Positions 23,084 through 33,889 of a DNA stretch of 64,000 nucleotides are shown here, in pieces. Each line of letters begins with the position of its first letter. The stretch's first letter is position 1. The stretch covers positions 72,034 to 136,033 of the forward strand of contig CAIQTY010000025.1 in NCBI GenBank assembly GCA_903874955.1, written 5' to 3'. The translations under genes were made by a program, and so were the position numbers. The stretch comes from an uncultured Alphaproteobacteria bacterium (GTDB lineage: Bacteria > Pseudomonadota > Alphaproteobacteria > Paracaedibacterales > CAITNM01). Under the pieces are notes generated by a model. The model worked only from the letters and a program-made list of their open reading frames with translations. It searched no databases and was not told the DNA's origin.

Positions 23084-23916
23084 TGGTGCTTAGGCGCAAA
23101 GACAAGACAAACCCTAAAAAAGGAATTCTCAAAGGGAGAATTCGCAAAAAATTTGCCGAACGTCGTTTAAAATCTGAACCACTAACAGCGCTTTTACCGC
23201 ATATTATAACAGTAACGGCTTTGTGCCTTGGGTTAACCGGTATAAGATTTGCGCTTCAAGAAAATTGGGAAGGTGTAATTCTTGCTATTGTCATTGCGGC
23301 TTTTCTCGATGGAGTCGATGGACGCTTAGCGAGATTACTTGGAACAACCAGTCATTTTGGCGCAGAGCTTGATTCATTCGCCGATGTTATTAATTTTGGA
23401 ATAGCACCTGCGCTGGTAATGTATTTTTTCTCTATTCATTCTTTAGGCAATCCCGGCTGGGCTGTAGTGCTATTTTTCTCCGTTTGTATGGTGCTGCGCT
23501 TAGCCCGCTTTAATGTCATGGCGTTTGATGAAACTAAGTTTCCTGCATGGGGGAAACAATTCTCTGTAGGTGCACCGGCACCAGCTGCTGCTTTATTGTG
23601 TCTGAGTCCTCTGATTTTTCATCTAGCCTTTCCATCACTTCATTTTGGCCCTGTAGCAGTTGCTATTGTAATGGTATGCGTTGGAGGTTTAATGGTCAGC
23701 CGCATACCAACCCTATCATTAAAAAAGCTGCCCCTTACCCAACAACACGCTATTCCAGTTGTACTCGCTGTTGTTGTATTGCTGGGTTGTCTTTATAGTG
23801 CCCCATGGATAACATTATCATTAGCGATTTTATCGTATGTCGCTACTATGCCATGGGTATATTGGAAATATCTCATATTCATCAAAAACCAACTCCCAAC
23901 TCAAGAGAATTTATAG
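23083..23916 (+). CDS. pssA: CDP-diacylglycerol-serine O-phosphatidyltransferase
   Basis: DGVDGRLARLLGTTSHFGAELDSFADVINFG (CDP-alcohol phosphotransferase motif), adjacent to psd. Confidence 0.96.
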   Translation: MVLRRKDKTNPKKGILKGRIRKKFAERRLKSEPLTALLPHIITVTALCLGLTGIRFALQENWEGVILAIVIAAFLDGVDGRLARLLGTTSHFGAELDSFADVINFGIAPALVMYFFSIHSLGNPGWAVVLFFSVCMVLRLARFNVMAFDETKFPAWGKQFSVGAPAPAAALLCLSPLIFHLAFPSLHFGPVAVAIVMVCVGGLMVSRIPTLSLKKLPLTQQHAIPVVLAVVVLLGCLYSAPWITLSLAILSYVATMPWVYWKYLIFIKNQLPTQENL

Positions 23917-24045
23917 ATTAAAAAATCTCTTTTTAAATTTTTTCTGTCTTCTACGTAGCGCACATAATTATCTTCAATACAATCTAATCTGTGATAGTAT
24001 TATGGCCATGTTAAATTTTTAACGATTCATTATTTTAAGAATGCT

Positions 24046-24711
24046 ATGGAAGACAGAAAAAATCGAACCATTTACGGACGAAGACAAGCTCGCCCTTTAA
24101 AAGAAACCCAAAAGCATCTGCTTGAAAATTTTTTGCACACAATAAAAATTCATCCGGGCAAAATACCGGAAACTTTTCCAGGGGATGTTATTTTTGAAAT
24201 TGGTTTTGGTAGTGGCGAAAATCTTATCCACCAAGCGCAAATAAGTCCCAAGGCATTATGTATAGGTTGCGAACCTTTCATGAACGGTGTTGCTGCCTTA
24301 ATAAGCAAAATTATGGAACTTAATATAGAAAATATTGCAGTTTACGATGATGACGCTAAATTTCTACTAGAGGCTCTACCCTATCAGGTTATTTCAAAAG
24401 CTTTTATCCTATTTCCTGATCCCTGGCCGAAAAAACGTCACCATAAGCGCAGGGTAGTCAATTTAGAAAACTTGTTGCTATTACACAGCAAAATGAAAAA
24501 AGATGCTGAACTGATTATTGCAACGGATCACCCTGGTTACTTAGATTGGATCCTAGAGATAAGCTCTAGAGAAAATTTCATAAAGCATTTTAAGATCACT
24601 CACACCCACGAAATGCCAAGACCAAGTGAGGCAGAAATACCTGTAACAAGATATGAAAAAAAGGCGCTCGAGAATCGTCCCGGCGCCTTTTTGAAGTTTA
24701 AAGTTATTTAA
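24046..24711 (+). CDS. trmB: tRNA (guanine-N7-)-methyltransferase
   Basis: FEIGFGSGENLIHQA and LFPDPWPKKRHHKRRVV. Confidence 0.96.
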   Translation: MEDRKNRTIYGRRQARPLKETQKHLLENFLHTIKIHPGKIPETFPGDVIFEIGFGSGENLIHQAQISPKALCIGCEPFMNGVAALISKIMELNIENIAVYDDDAKFLLEALPYQVISKAFILFPDPWPKKRHHKRRVVNLENLLLLHSKMKKDAELIIATDHPGYLDWILEISSRENFIKHFKITHTHEMPRPSEAEIPVTRYEKKALENRPGAFLKFKVI

Positions 24712-26543
24712 GCAGCTGGAGGTGCTTGAGGAATTTCTTCCTTAAGGCTAAGAGCTGCACCACTCATATCAAACGCTTTAACGCCTGAATCCGTGCGGAG
24801 CTTTTCAAGTACTTCTACGACTTTCTCAGATTCTACAATCTTTTGAAGCTCACCCTTCACTTCTTCATACTTTGGTGGTTCAATCGCACGTTTATCTTCA
24901 ACGCGCACAACGCTCCAGCCAAGTTTACCAAGGCTAACTGGGTTTGGAACCAACGTTGCTTTTGCCGCCATGAACACAACGTCTCCGAACTCTGCTGGAA
25001 GCTCATCACGTTTTACGTAGCCAATCTCACCTTTTTTATCTTTTGTTTTATCGTCGATTGATTTTGTTTTGACTAATTCATCAAAAGACTTACCTTGCTT
25101 AATATCTTTGATAACAGCTTCAGCTTCTTCTTTTGTCTTAACCATAACATGACGCAAACGAACTTCCATTTGATTTTTTGGAAGAAGTTTTAACAGTTCC
25201 TGATACTTACTCTTAAGCATCCCATCATTAACAACTTCTGCTACTTTCTTCTCTAAGAAAGCTTTGTGAAGGGTTGCCAAACGAACATCTTCAAGTTTTT
25301 TCGCATTAAGCTTATCTTTTTCCAAGCCTGAAGCTTTTGCAGCTTCCAAAACCAGTTTCATATCAACAAGTCTTAGGGCCAAAGGCTCAAAAATTTCTCC
25401 AAAAGGTGTAGCTTGAAGCTGAGGAGGCAATGTTTTCACAGCATCTTGAACATCTTTAACAGTAATAGTTGATCCATCTTTGAATTTTGCAATAACCATT
25501 TTTGGATCTAGTTTTGAGACATCTACCTCAGGCTTTTTTGTCCCCTTTTCAGCTTCTTCTTTAATTTGTTCTGGAGTTTTCTCAACGATTGGTTTGCCAT
25601 CGAGGCCAGTAACTTCAACGCCAGCTTCTTTCTTAATTTTTTCAATAACTTGAACTGCATACTTAGGCGTTAGGGCTTTCACAAGTTCAGCTTTAACCTG
25701 TTCAAATTTTGGTGGCTCAGCCGGACGCTTTTCTCCAACAAATACAACGCTGAATCCGTTAGGCCCCATGTCAATTGCTTGAGGCAATACAGAGCTAGAT
25801 TTTGCATCAAAAACAACTTTAGCAAATGGCTCTGGTAAACCGGCCTTACGAACATAACCTAAGTTTCCACCTGTATTTTTCGTCTGAGGATCAAGAGATT
25901 TTTGTTTCGCAACAGTATCAAATTTTGAAGTATCTTTTTCTAATTCTTTAATAAGTGCTTCGGCTTCTTCTTTGGTTTTTAAAAGAATATGCTTCAACTG
26001 AACTTCCATTTCATCTTTTGGAAGTTTTGCTTTTAGTTCTTCAAAGTTCTTTTTTAACTCATCATCAGTTAGAAGCTTTGTAACTTCACCTTCAATCAGC
26101 AACTTCTGCAGCATTGTTTCTGCATTTTTATTCATCAATTCTACTGTTTCAGGCGCTTTATCCAAGCCAATGTCAGCAGCAGCTTTATTCAATATTTTTG
26201 TATCGATCAAACGACGTAATAGAGCAGAGTATAATTTTGAAAACGGACGATCTTTCATTTCCGGTGGCAAAAGATTCATTTGCTCATAAACCTCAGCCAT
26301 TGTGATTTTTGAACCATCAGGAAATTCAGCAACAACTTTTGCTTGTTCACCTTGAGGTGCTTCTTCAACTTTTTTATCTTCCGCTTTGGGAGCAGTTGGC
26401 TCTTGAGACTCAGCTTTTTTTTCTACATCGGTCTTAGTAGTTTCTTTTTTAGGTTCTTCTTGAACTTTTTCATCTTTTTTGTCGCAGGCGACTGCTAAAA
26501 TCATCAATAAGGCTAGACTTAGCTGATTTATAGTTTTTTTCAT
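24708..26543 (-). CDS. Parvulin-type peptidyl-prolyl isomerase lipoprotein with two tandem homologous modules
   Basis: Lipobox-like LALLMILAVAC; two PpiC-like modules (EVQLKHILLKTKEEAEALIKEL / EVRLRHVMVKTKEEAEAVIKDI). Confidence 0.9.
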   Translation of the reverse strand: MKKTINQLSLALLMILAVACDKKDEKVQEEPKKETTKTDVEKKAESQEPTAPKAEDKKVEEAPQGEQAKVVAEFPDGSKITMAEVYEQMNLLPPEMKDRPFSKLYSALLRRLIDTKILNKAAADIGLDKAPETVELMNKNAETMLQKLLIEGEVTKLLTDDELKKNFEELKAKLPKDEMEVQLKHILLKTKEEAEALIKELEKDTSKFDTVAKQKSLDPQTKNTGGNLGYVRKAGLPEPFAKVVFDAKSSSVLPQAIDMGPNGFSVVFVGEKRPAEPPKFEQVKAELVKALTPKYAVQVIEKIKKEAGVEVTGLDGKPIVEKTPEQIKEEAEKGTKKPEVDVSKLDPKMVIAKFKDGSTITVKDVQDAVKTLPPQLQATPFGEIFEPLALRLVDMKLVLEAAKASGLEKDKLNAKKLEDVRLATLHKAFLEKKVAEVVNDGMLKSKYQELLKLLPKNQMEVRLRHVMVKTKEEAEAVIKDIKQGKSFDELVKTKSIDDKTKDKKGEIGYVKRDELPAEFGDVVFMAAKATLVPNPVSLGKLGWSVVRVEDKRAIEPPKYEEVKGELQKIVESEKVVEVLEKLRTDSGVKAFDMSGAALSLKEEIPQAPPAA

Positions 26544-26675
26544 TTAATACCTTTTTACGTTTCAGTAACAATTTGTGAACATACTATAGCATAGCATCAA
26601 GCAATGAGTAGCCATTTTTGTACAACCTAAGTATACTGGTGAAAATTGTTATAAATCGAACACATTAAGGGTCTT

Positions 26676-29363
26676 ATGTTATCTAATTTGATGAGGGGTT
26701 TTTTTGGCTCTGCAAATGATCGTCTGGTGAAACAGCTGTATAAAACTGTATCAAAGATTAATGCCCTTGAAAGTCAGTATCAAGTTTTAACGGATGATCA
26801 GCTTCGTGAAAACACCACGAAATTTAAAGATAGAATTGCTAATGGAGAGAGCCTGGATGATCTTTTGCCAGAAGCTTTTGCAAATGTTAGGGAAGCTTCA
26901 AAGCGTGTCTTAGGCCTTAGACCTTTTGACGTACAACTTATCGGCGGCATGGTCCTTCACAAAGGAATGCTTGCTGAAATGAAAACAGGTGAAGGTAAAA
27001 CCCTGGTTGCAACATTACCGATGTATCTGAATGCATTATCCGGCAAAGGAGCCCACTTAGTTACCATCAACGATTACCTTGCAAGACGAGACGTAGAATG
27101 GATGGGGGGTATTTATCGCTTCTTAGGACTAACTGCAGCGCCAATATACCACGAACTTAACGATGCCCAAAGGCGCGAGGCCTATGCTTGCGATATCACT
27201 TATGGCACAAACCACGAGTTCGGCTTTGATTATTTACGTGATAACATGAAATTTCGTAAATCAGATCTTGTTATGCGTGATTTCAACTATGCTATCGTTG
27301 ATGAGGTTGATAGCATTCTTATCGATGAAGCCCGAACTCCACTGATTATTTCAGGTTCTGCTGAAAATTCTTCTGATCTGTATGCCAAAATTAATGAAGT
27401 TATCCCAGTCCTTGAAGAAGGGGACTATGAGAAAGATGAAAAACAACATAGCGTCATGATGACCGAATCGGGCATTGAAAAAATTGAAAAAGCTTTGCGT
27501 GAGAATGGTATTATCAAAGATTCGGGTCTATATGATGTGCAAAATATTGCGATTATTCACCACGTTCAAGCAGCACTGAAGGCGCATAAATTGTATACGC
27601 GCGATGTTGAATACATTGTCCGTGATGGTGAAGTTCTTATTATCGATGAATTCACCGGACGCATGATGGAAGGGCGCCGTTATTCAGATGGTTTGCACCA
27701 GGCTTTAGAGGCTAAAGAGAATGTTGAAATTGCTGAGGAAAACCAAACACTAGCATCAATCACCTATCAAAACTTTTTCCGTCTCTACCCCAAATTAGCA
27801 GGTATGGCCGGAACAGCTATGACTGAAGCACCTGAATTTGAAGAAATTTATAACCTGCAAGTCGTTGAAATTCCAACGAATAGAAAGGTTACCCGTATTG
27901 ATGCGGATGATGAGATTTACTTAACTGCCCCTGAAAAATATAAAGCTGTCATAAAGTTAGTTGAAGAGTGTCATAAACGCGGACAGCCAGTCCTTATTGG
28001 TACTACGAGCATTGAAAAATCAGAATTGCTCTCAGCATTACTTACGCAAGATCATATAAAACATCAGGTTCTTAACGCTCGTCACCATGAACGTGAAGCC
28101 TACATCGTTGCAGAAGCTGGTCAAACTGGCGCAATTACCGTTGCCACCAACATGGCAGGACGTGGTACGGATATAAAACTCGGTGGAAACTGGGAGATGC
28201 GCGTAAAATTGGAACTTACAGACTTAGCTGAAGGGCCTGAGCGCGACGCTGCAATTCAGCGCATAAAAGACGAAGTCCAAGTAGATGAAGCAAAAGTTAT
28301 CGCAGCTGGTGGACTATACATCATTGGTACAGAACGCCATGAAAGTCGACGCATTGATAACCAGTTACGCGGTCGTACAGGACGTCAGGGCGATCCAGGA
28401 GCTTCAAAATTTTTCATTTCTCTGGATGACGATCTAATGCGCATATTTGCAGCAACCGACAAATTGCGTGATTATTTGCGCAAAATGGGCGCACAGGAAG
28501 ATGAAGTGATTTCCCATCGCTATATCAGTAAGTCTTTAGAAAAAGCACAGCAGCGCGTTGAAGCCAGAAACTTCGATATTCGCAAACATTTGCTGCGTTA
28601 TGACGATGTGATGAATGATCAGCGAAAAATTGTCTACTCACAACGGCGTGAACTGATGGAAAAAGAAAGCATAAAAGAAATGGTTGAAGAAATTCGCCGT
28701 GACGTTGCTTTTGAATTAGTACAAGGTCATCTACCAAGTGACACAATCGCTAATAATTGGGATTGTGATGCATTGCAAGCAGAATGCCAAGCAGTTTTTG
28801 CTATTTCACTCGATATAGAAAAAATTCAGTCTATGCATAATGTCACTGCAGAATTCCTAGTCAAAACTATTATAGATTTGGCAGATGAACGAGCGGAAAA
28901 TCTTGAAAAAACAATTGGAGACGAATCAGTACGCCATGCTGAAAAAAGCGTCTTGCTTCGCATTCTTGATCAACATTGGAAAGATCATTTACTAGCTCTT
29001 GACCATATTCGCCACGGAATCAATCTTCGGGCCTATGCCCAAGGCAACCCCTTAAATGAATATAAACGTGAGGCTTTCAATCAATTCCAACAAATGATGA
29101 GCCGCTTAAAAGTTGAATATTTAAGCACGTTGCACCATTTCCATTCATCGGTACCTGTTGATGAAGCACTGGAAGAAATGCTTGGCGAGATCGATTTTTC
29201 TAAACTTCATGCAAATTATCCTGAAGAAGAACCTGAAAATCAGCCACAGGCTATACTGAAAAGTCTGCAGCAAGATAACATTGATAAAAGAATTTCTAGA
29301 AATTCTGAATGTCCATGTGGTTCAGGTAAAAAATTTAAACATTGCCATGGAGCATTAGGGTAA
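26676..29363 (+). CDS. secA: Preprotein translocase subunit SecA
   Basis: MKTGEGKTLVATLP, VDEVDSILIDEARTPLIISG, C-terminal zinc motif CPCGSGKKFKHCHG. Confidence 0.98.
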   Translation: MLSNLMRGFFGSANDRLVKQLYKTVSKINALESQYQVLTDDQLRENTTKFKDRIANGESLDDLLPEAFANVREASKRVLGLRPFDVQLIGGMVLHKGMLAEMKTGEGKTLVATLPMYLNALSGKGAHLVTINDYLARRDVEWMGGIYRFLGLTAAPIYHELNDAQRREAYACDITYGTNHEFGFDYLRDNMKFRKSDLVMRDFNYAIVDEVDSILIDEARTPLIISGSAENSSDLYAKINEVIPVLEEGDYEKDEKQHSVMMTESGIEKIEKALRENGIIKDSGLYDVQNIAIIHHVQAALKAHKLYTRDVEYIVRDGEVLIIDEFTGRMMEGRRYSDGLHQALEAKENVEIAEENQTLASITYQNFFRLYPKLAGMAGTAMTEAPEFEEIYNLQVVEIPTNRKVTRIDADDEIYLTAPEKYKAVIKLVEECHKRGQPVLIGTTSIEKSELLSALLTQDHIKHQVLNARHHEREAYIVAEAGQTGAITVATNMAGRGTDIKLGGNWEMRVKLELTDLAEGPERDAAIQRIKDEVQVDEAKVIAAGGLYIIGTERHESRRIDNQLRGRTGRQGDPGASKFFISLDDDLMRIFAATDKLRDYLRKMGAQEDEVISHRYISKSLEKAQQRVEARNFDIRKHLLRYDDVMNDQRKIVYSQRRELMEKESIKEMVEEIRRDVAFELVQGHLPSDTIANNWDCDALQAECQAVFAISLDIEKIQSMHNVTAEFLVKTIIDLADERAENLEKTIGDESVRHAEKSVLLRILDQHWKDHLLALDHIRHGINLRAYAQGNPLNEYKREAFNQFQQMMSRLKVEYLSTLHHFHSSVPVDEALEEMLGEIDFSKLHANYPEEEPENQPQAILKSLQQDNIDKRISRNSECPCGSGKKFKHCHGALG

Positions 29364-29383
29364 GGTTTTTTGCACAAATCAAA

Positions 29384-30913
29384 TCAATGGATTTTAAAAA
29401 ATTTAGAGCATTCTATAAGATTCGCTGCATTTGTTTTTAAAGACTCTGAAGTTGCTACACTTTCTTGAACAAGTGAAGCATTTTCTTGTGTCATGCCATC
29501 AAGATTTGAAACAGACCGGTTAATCTGTTCAAGCCCAACAGTTTGTTCACTCGAAGCAGATGATATCTCGCTAATAAGAGTTACCACTTCGGAAATTGAT
29601 TGCATAACATCCTCAAGCATTTTTCCTGTTTCATTCACAAGTTCAACACCTTGTCTAACATTTAACCCACTCTCGCTAATGATATATTTAATTTCTTTTG
29701 AAGAACTACTCGATCGCTTTGCTAAGGAACGAACTTCCTCAGCAACGACCGCAAATCCTCTACCGGCTTCTCCTGCCCTTGCCGCTTCCACTGAAGCATT
29801 TAAAGCCAAAAGATTTGTCTGAAAAGCAATTTCATCAAGCATTCCTATAATATCTGAAATTTTTTGAGAAGAAGAATTAATATTCTCCATCGCTATAATA
29901 GCTTTGCTAGCTATTTCTCCCCCTTTAAAAACAATGTCTCTAGATGTTTCCGCAATAGAAACACTCGTTTTAGAATGTTCTGTATTTTGCCTTACTGCTG
30001 AGGCAATTTCTTCCATGCTAGCTGCTGTTTCTTCTAAGTTGCAGGCTTGTCGTTCTGTTCTTTTAGAAAGTTCATTTGCCCCTTGGGTAATTTCTTCTGC
30101 CGCCTGGAACAGTATTTGCGAAGCATTTTGAATTTCTTCCAAGGTATCCGACAGTTTTATAGCAGTTGAATTTGCATTAACTTTCAACAGATCAAATGCT
30201 CCTTCATAGTTTTTTTCAATACGATATGTTAAGTCACCTTTAGACATTGCATTCATCATATTCATAATATCATCTAATGGTTCTGCAACTTTTTCGACGA
30301 ATAAATTCATATTCATAACAAGATTTTTATATATTCCTTCAAATTCATTTATTGAAATGCGCTTAGTCAAATTACCTGCTTGCGCCGAGCTAGAAAGATC
30401 CACCAATGCATCGATTGTTTTTTCCATAGCAAGTTTTTCTTTTTGATTTTTTTTAAGCATAAAATCTATAGCATTATTAATACCAACAACAGCTATGTTA
30501 TGAGCACCTTGCATACCTTCCAGTCGAATTGTGCGGTGATAGCGTTCTTGTTCGACGGCTTTCATCACTAACTGAGATTCGCGTACAAAAGCATCGTTTA
30601 TATCAATAGCATTGTTAACACTAAGGCATAAATTATCAATTATTCCGCCATTAGTTGTATTAATAATTCTACTTTCAAATTTTCCTTCCCTTATTTGATT
30701 GCAGACATGGGTAACATCAACAATTTTTTGTCTTAGCCTTAACCAACAATATAGACCAAGAAAAAAAATTCCAGTATTTGCTGCTGAAAATATGCTGAGC
30801 ACCCTCAGGCTTTTGTGAAAATCAAAATAAAAAATTCCAAAGCCTGACAATCCAAGAATTGCAGATCCTGTAATACACACTAATAAACTAGAGAGAAAGC
30901 ACAAATTCTTCAT
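29384..30913 (-). CDS. Methyl-accepting chemotaxis protein
   Basis: Hairpin motif [42 protein letters not shown]-terminal TM segments. Confidence 0.96.
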   Translation of the reverse strand: MKNLCFLSSLLVCITGSAILGLSGFGIFYFDFHKSLRVLSIFSAANTGIFFLGLYCWLRLRQKIVDVTHVCNQIREGKFESRIINTTNGGIIDNLCLSVNNAIDINDAFVRESQLVMKAVEQERYHRTIRLEGMQGAHNIAVVGINNAIDFMLKKNQKEKLAMEKTIDALVDLSSSAQAGNLTKRISINEFEGIYKNLVMNMNLFVEKVAEPLDDIMNMMNAMSKGDLTYRIEKNYEGAFDLLKVNANSTAIKLSDTLEEIQNASQILFQAAEEITQGANELSKRTERQACNLEETAASMEEIASAVRQNTEHSKTSVSIAETSRDIVFKGGEIASKAIIAMENINSSSQKISDIIGMLDEIAFQTNLLALNASVEAARAGEAGRGFAVVAEEVRSLAKRSSSSSKEIKYIISESGLNVRQGVELVNETGKMLEDVMQSISEVVTLISEISSASSEQTVGLEQINRSVSNLDGMTQENASLVQESVATSESLKTNAANLIECSKFFKIH

Positions 30914-31400
30914 AAGTCATTTCTTTCTCTTTCAAAAGGTTCATTAGCATTTTATAACCTGTTTCAATGCCATCTTGCCTTGTGCTGCAGGCATTTTCTG
31001 CCCTCAGCAAGTTAGCATAAAGCTCTTTAATAGCCTTAAGTGCTGATTCACTTGGCTTGCGACGATTAGAGTGAAATCCAGTAATAGTACCTGCTTCGTT
31101 AAAACTAGGCGTAACGTGAGCAAAAACCCAGTAATAAACGCCGTTTTTGCCACTATTTACAACGTAGGCAAATAGCTCATTTCCAGATTTTATCGTTTCC
31201 CAAAACAATTTAAAAATGCAGGCTGGCATATCGGGATTACGAAGAATATTATGAGGTTTTCCCAAAACTTCCCCTAGTGAATAGTCAGCAATTTCGCAAA
31301 ACACTTGATTTGCATAGGTGATAATACCTTTAGTATCAGTTTTACTGACAATGATTTCATTTTGTTCCAAAAAACGTTCTGTAGTATTTTGCTTATTCAT
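30888..31400 (-). CDS. PAS-domain protein (aerotaxis-sensor-like)
   Basis: [41 protein letters not shown], overlapping the MCP gene. Confidence 0.92.
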   Translation of the reverse strand: MNKQNTTERFLEQNEIIVSKTDTKGIITYANQVFCEIADYSLGEVLGKPHNILRNPDMPACIFKLFWETIKSGNELFAYVVNSGKNGVYYWVFAHVTPSFNEAGTITGFHSNRRKPSESALKAIKELYANLLRAENACSTRQDGIETGYKMLMNLLKEKEMTYEEFVLSL

Positions 31401-31646
31401 TTGATATAAAAAATAAACCTATAGTATCATTATAAAGTACAATTACTAAAAAATAATTAATATCACAAATAATTTTAAATATAAGAACTTTTGATTAAGA
31501 ATGGAGAAAAATCAATAGAGAAATGATTTTAATACTGAGCCATTTGCTCTCTTTTTCATGTATTTCCTTGAGAAACTCCACAGAAAAGCGTCAAAACCAG
31601 ATGGTTTTCACGCATAAAATATGTTCGTGTAACAAGAAAAATTTCA

Positions 31647-32363
31647 GGGTCTGACACCTAACTTTTAAAAAGTTAGGAAATCAAAAAGTACGTAAAGTAT
31701 TGTAAAATGTCACGTTCAGAGCAGCTGAGACTGATGGAATATTTTGTTGCAGGAACACCTGCCAGAACGGCTGCTGATTTGGTCGGTGTCCATCGAAATT
31801 CCGCTATTAGATTTTTCCACAAATTGAGAGAGAGAGAGAGAGAGGATTGCTCTCAAATAGCAAAATCGTAGCGAGCAATTTTGTGGAAAAATCGAGTTAG
31901 ATGAAAGTTATTTCGGTGGTGTCCGCAAAGGTAAACGCGGCAGGGGTGCTGCAGGTAAAATACCTCTCTTCGAGATTTCAAAACGCGGTGGCCATGTTTA
32001 TACTCAAGTCCTTGATGACACTAAATCATCAACCCTGATGCCGATTATTCGCCAGAAAATCATGCCAGACAGCATCGTTTACACTGACTGCTATCGTTCC
32101 TACAACGCTCTAGATGTCTCTGAATTCAAACATTATCGCATCAACCATTCAGAGCTTTTTGCCCACAAACATAATCACATCAATGGTATTGAAAATTTCT
32201 GGAACTAAGCAAAAAGACACTTAAGAAAATACAATGGTGTCCCCAAAAATCACTTCAATCTCTTCTTGAAGGAGTGTGAATGGCGTTTTAATATGGGGTC
32301 ACCAAGACAACTTCTTAATGATCTCAAAGTGATTCTTAAGGAAAATTATTAGGTATCAGCCCC
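31647..32363 (+). mobile_element. Decayed IS1595-family (IS1016/ISXO2-like) insertion sequence
   Basis: Imperfect terminal inverted repeats GGGTCTGACACCTAAC / GGGGCTGATACCTAAT flank a disrupted transposase. Confidence 0.8.
31707..32352 (+). pseudogene. IS1595-family transposase, frameshifted and with an in-frame TAA
   Basis: MSRSEQLRLMEYFVAGTPARTAADLVGVHRNSAIRFFHKLRE...GKIELDESYFGGVRKGKRGRGAAGKIP...YTDCYRSYNAL...HNHINGIENFWN*AKRHLRKYNG...FNMGSPRQLLNDLK. Confidence 0.85.
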
Positions 32364-32426
32364 TTAATATTAATTTCTCAAGTTTTTTTATTGCTTTTAA
32401 GATGGAAATTTGCCCTTGGTAAGGCT

Positions 32427-33605
32427 TTAATGCAAATAGTCATTAGAATCAATTTTCATAAAGCAAGTTAATACGGTAGACATGCAAACAATAACGCTCA
32501 TAATTATGGCAATGACAACTGGACTGCCATTATAGAAATATGCGGTTATTCCTGTAGATAAAGCTATAATAACAGCACGTTTTACCATGATTAAAGAAGT
32601 TACAGTTGCTTTAAGATTTGGAAAAACTTCCAAAGATTGGGCGAAGACGACCGGATAAAACAAGGCTGCGCCAATAGCAAAGATGCTAACTGATACAGTC
32701 GTCAAACTAGCGCCTGGCTGAATAAGAGAGACAATAACAAAACTCAGCGCTCCCAGCATGCTCATGCCAATACCAAAATATACGCATCTTGCCTTACCTA
32801 TATATTTTAAAATTGACCCTGAAAACAAGCTTACTAAAGCAAACATACCGACAATTAAAGCCTGATGCAGAGCATACCAATGCATGGGAAGTTTAAAGGT
32901 CTCCATGTATAAAAAGGAAGCACTCGTGATGAAACTTAGATAAGCTGCATACAGTAGGCTTGGGGCAAAACTCATTTTCAAGAACGGTAGACTAGAGAGT
33001 AATTTTTTTGCATTTTGGAGAAACGCTTTAGTATCAAAAGGAATTGATGATTTTTGTGTTTCAGGTAAAGCAAATACTAGCATAACCCAAGCAAAAGTTG
33101 AAATTATCGCAACTACTCCGTACGAGCCTCTCCATCCAAAAATTTCATTTAAGTAACTGCCAGCAATTGGCGACGCAGACATCAGGCAAGTTAATACGCA
33201 ATTCATCATTCCAATTAAGCGGGTTGCACCCTCCCCTTTGTTCGTATCGGCAATCATGGCAAAGACAACGACCGCGGAAGTGGCAGCCCCTATTCCTTGA
33301 ACGAACCTGGCAAGAAGCAGCATTGCAATAGTTGGGGCAAATACACAACCGATTGCGCCGAGCATAAGCAGGGCATTTCCTGTGAGCATGACAGGTCTTC
33401 TGCCAAAAGAATCAGCAAGAGGACCAAGCATTAGGGCGCTTATGAAAAATCCAAGAAAATTAATACTCACTGTGTGTTGGGCGAGTGCTTCTGTGGTATT
33501 GAAATAGGACACCATATCTGGAAAGCTTGGCACCGAAATATCAACCTCAATGCAGCAAGCTAGCAGCGAGATGATGTATAAAAAAAGTAAAAGGTTTTTC
33601 TTCAT
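32427..33605 (-). CDS. MFS transporter, Bcr/CflA drug-resistance-like
   Basis: 12-TM protein; EVDISVPSFPDMVSYFNTTEALAQHTVSINFLGFFISALMLGPLADSFGRRPVML. Confidence 0.88.
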   Translation of the reverse strand: MKKNLLLFLYIISLLACCIEVDISVPSFPDMVSYFNTTEALAQHTVSINFLGFFISALMLGPLADSFGRRPVMLTGNALLMLGAIGCVFAPTIAMLLLARFVQGIGAATSAVVVFAMIADTNKGEGATRLIGMMNCVLTCLMSASPIAGSYLNEIFGWRGSYGVVAIISTFAWVMLVFALPETQKSSIPFDTKAFLQNAKKLLSSLPFLKMSFAPSLLYAAYLSFITSASFLYMETFKLPMHWYALHQALIVGMFALVSLFSGSILKYIGKARCVYFGIGMSMLGALSFVIVSLIQPGASLTTVSVSIFAIGAALFYPVVFAQSLEVFPNLKATVTSLIMVKRAVIIALSTGITAYFYNGSPVVIAIIMSVIVCMSTVLTCFMKIDSNDYLH

Positions 33606-33619
33606 AAAAGTTTTTCCTT

Positions 33620-33872
33620 AACAGTTCGGGATTACTATTCTCTGGCAGTCTCCCTATGACTTGATCCAGATAATTGATTTTTTACATGTAGATCTTAGGT
33701 TCAAGGCCTAGGAAGACTATAAATCTATAGTTTCCCTCTGACTTGATCAGAGGATCCAGTGAAACGAATCTATCATGTGGATCCTTGGGTCGGTGCCCTA
33801 GGAAAACTTGGATGAGTATTTTTCTATATTTTTCGAGCTTTTAGGGAGTATCTAATCCCAAAGTTAGTAAGT
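33620..33872. repeat. MITE-like repeat, copy 2, with internal REP-like tandem palindromic units
   Basis: Ends CAGTTCGGGATTACTATTC / GTATCTAATCCCAAAGTTAG are inverted and shared with 736-952; internal units near 33645-33720 and 33730-33808 resemble each other (TGACTTGATC...CATGTxGATC...CCTAGGAAxACT). Confidence 0.6.
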
Positions 33873-33889
33873 GTATAGGGCTAACAACT

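Noticed and set aside
31826-31844. (GA)9 tract as a phase-variation switch
   Set aside because: It lies in a transposase already broken by a downstream TAA and frame change, so decay is more likely than regulation; kept only as an observation.
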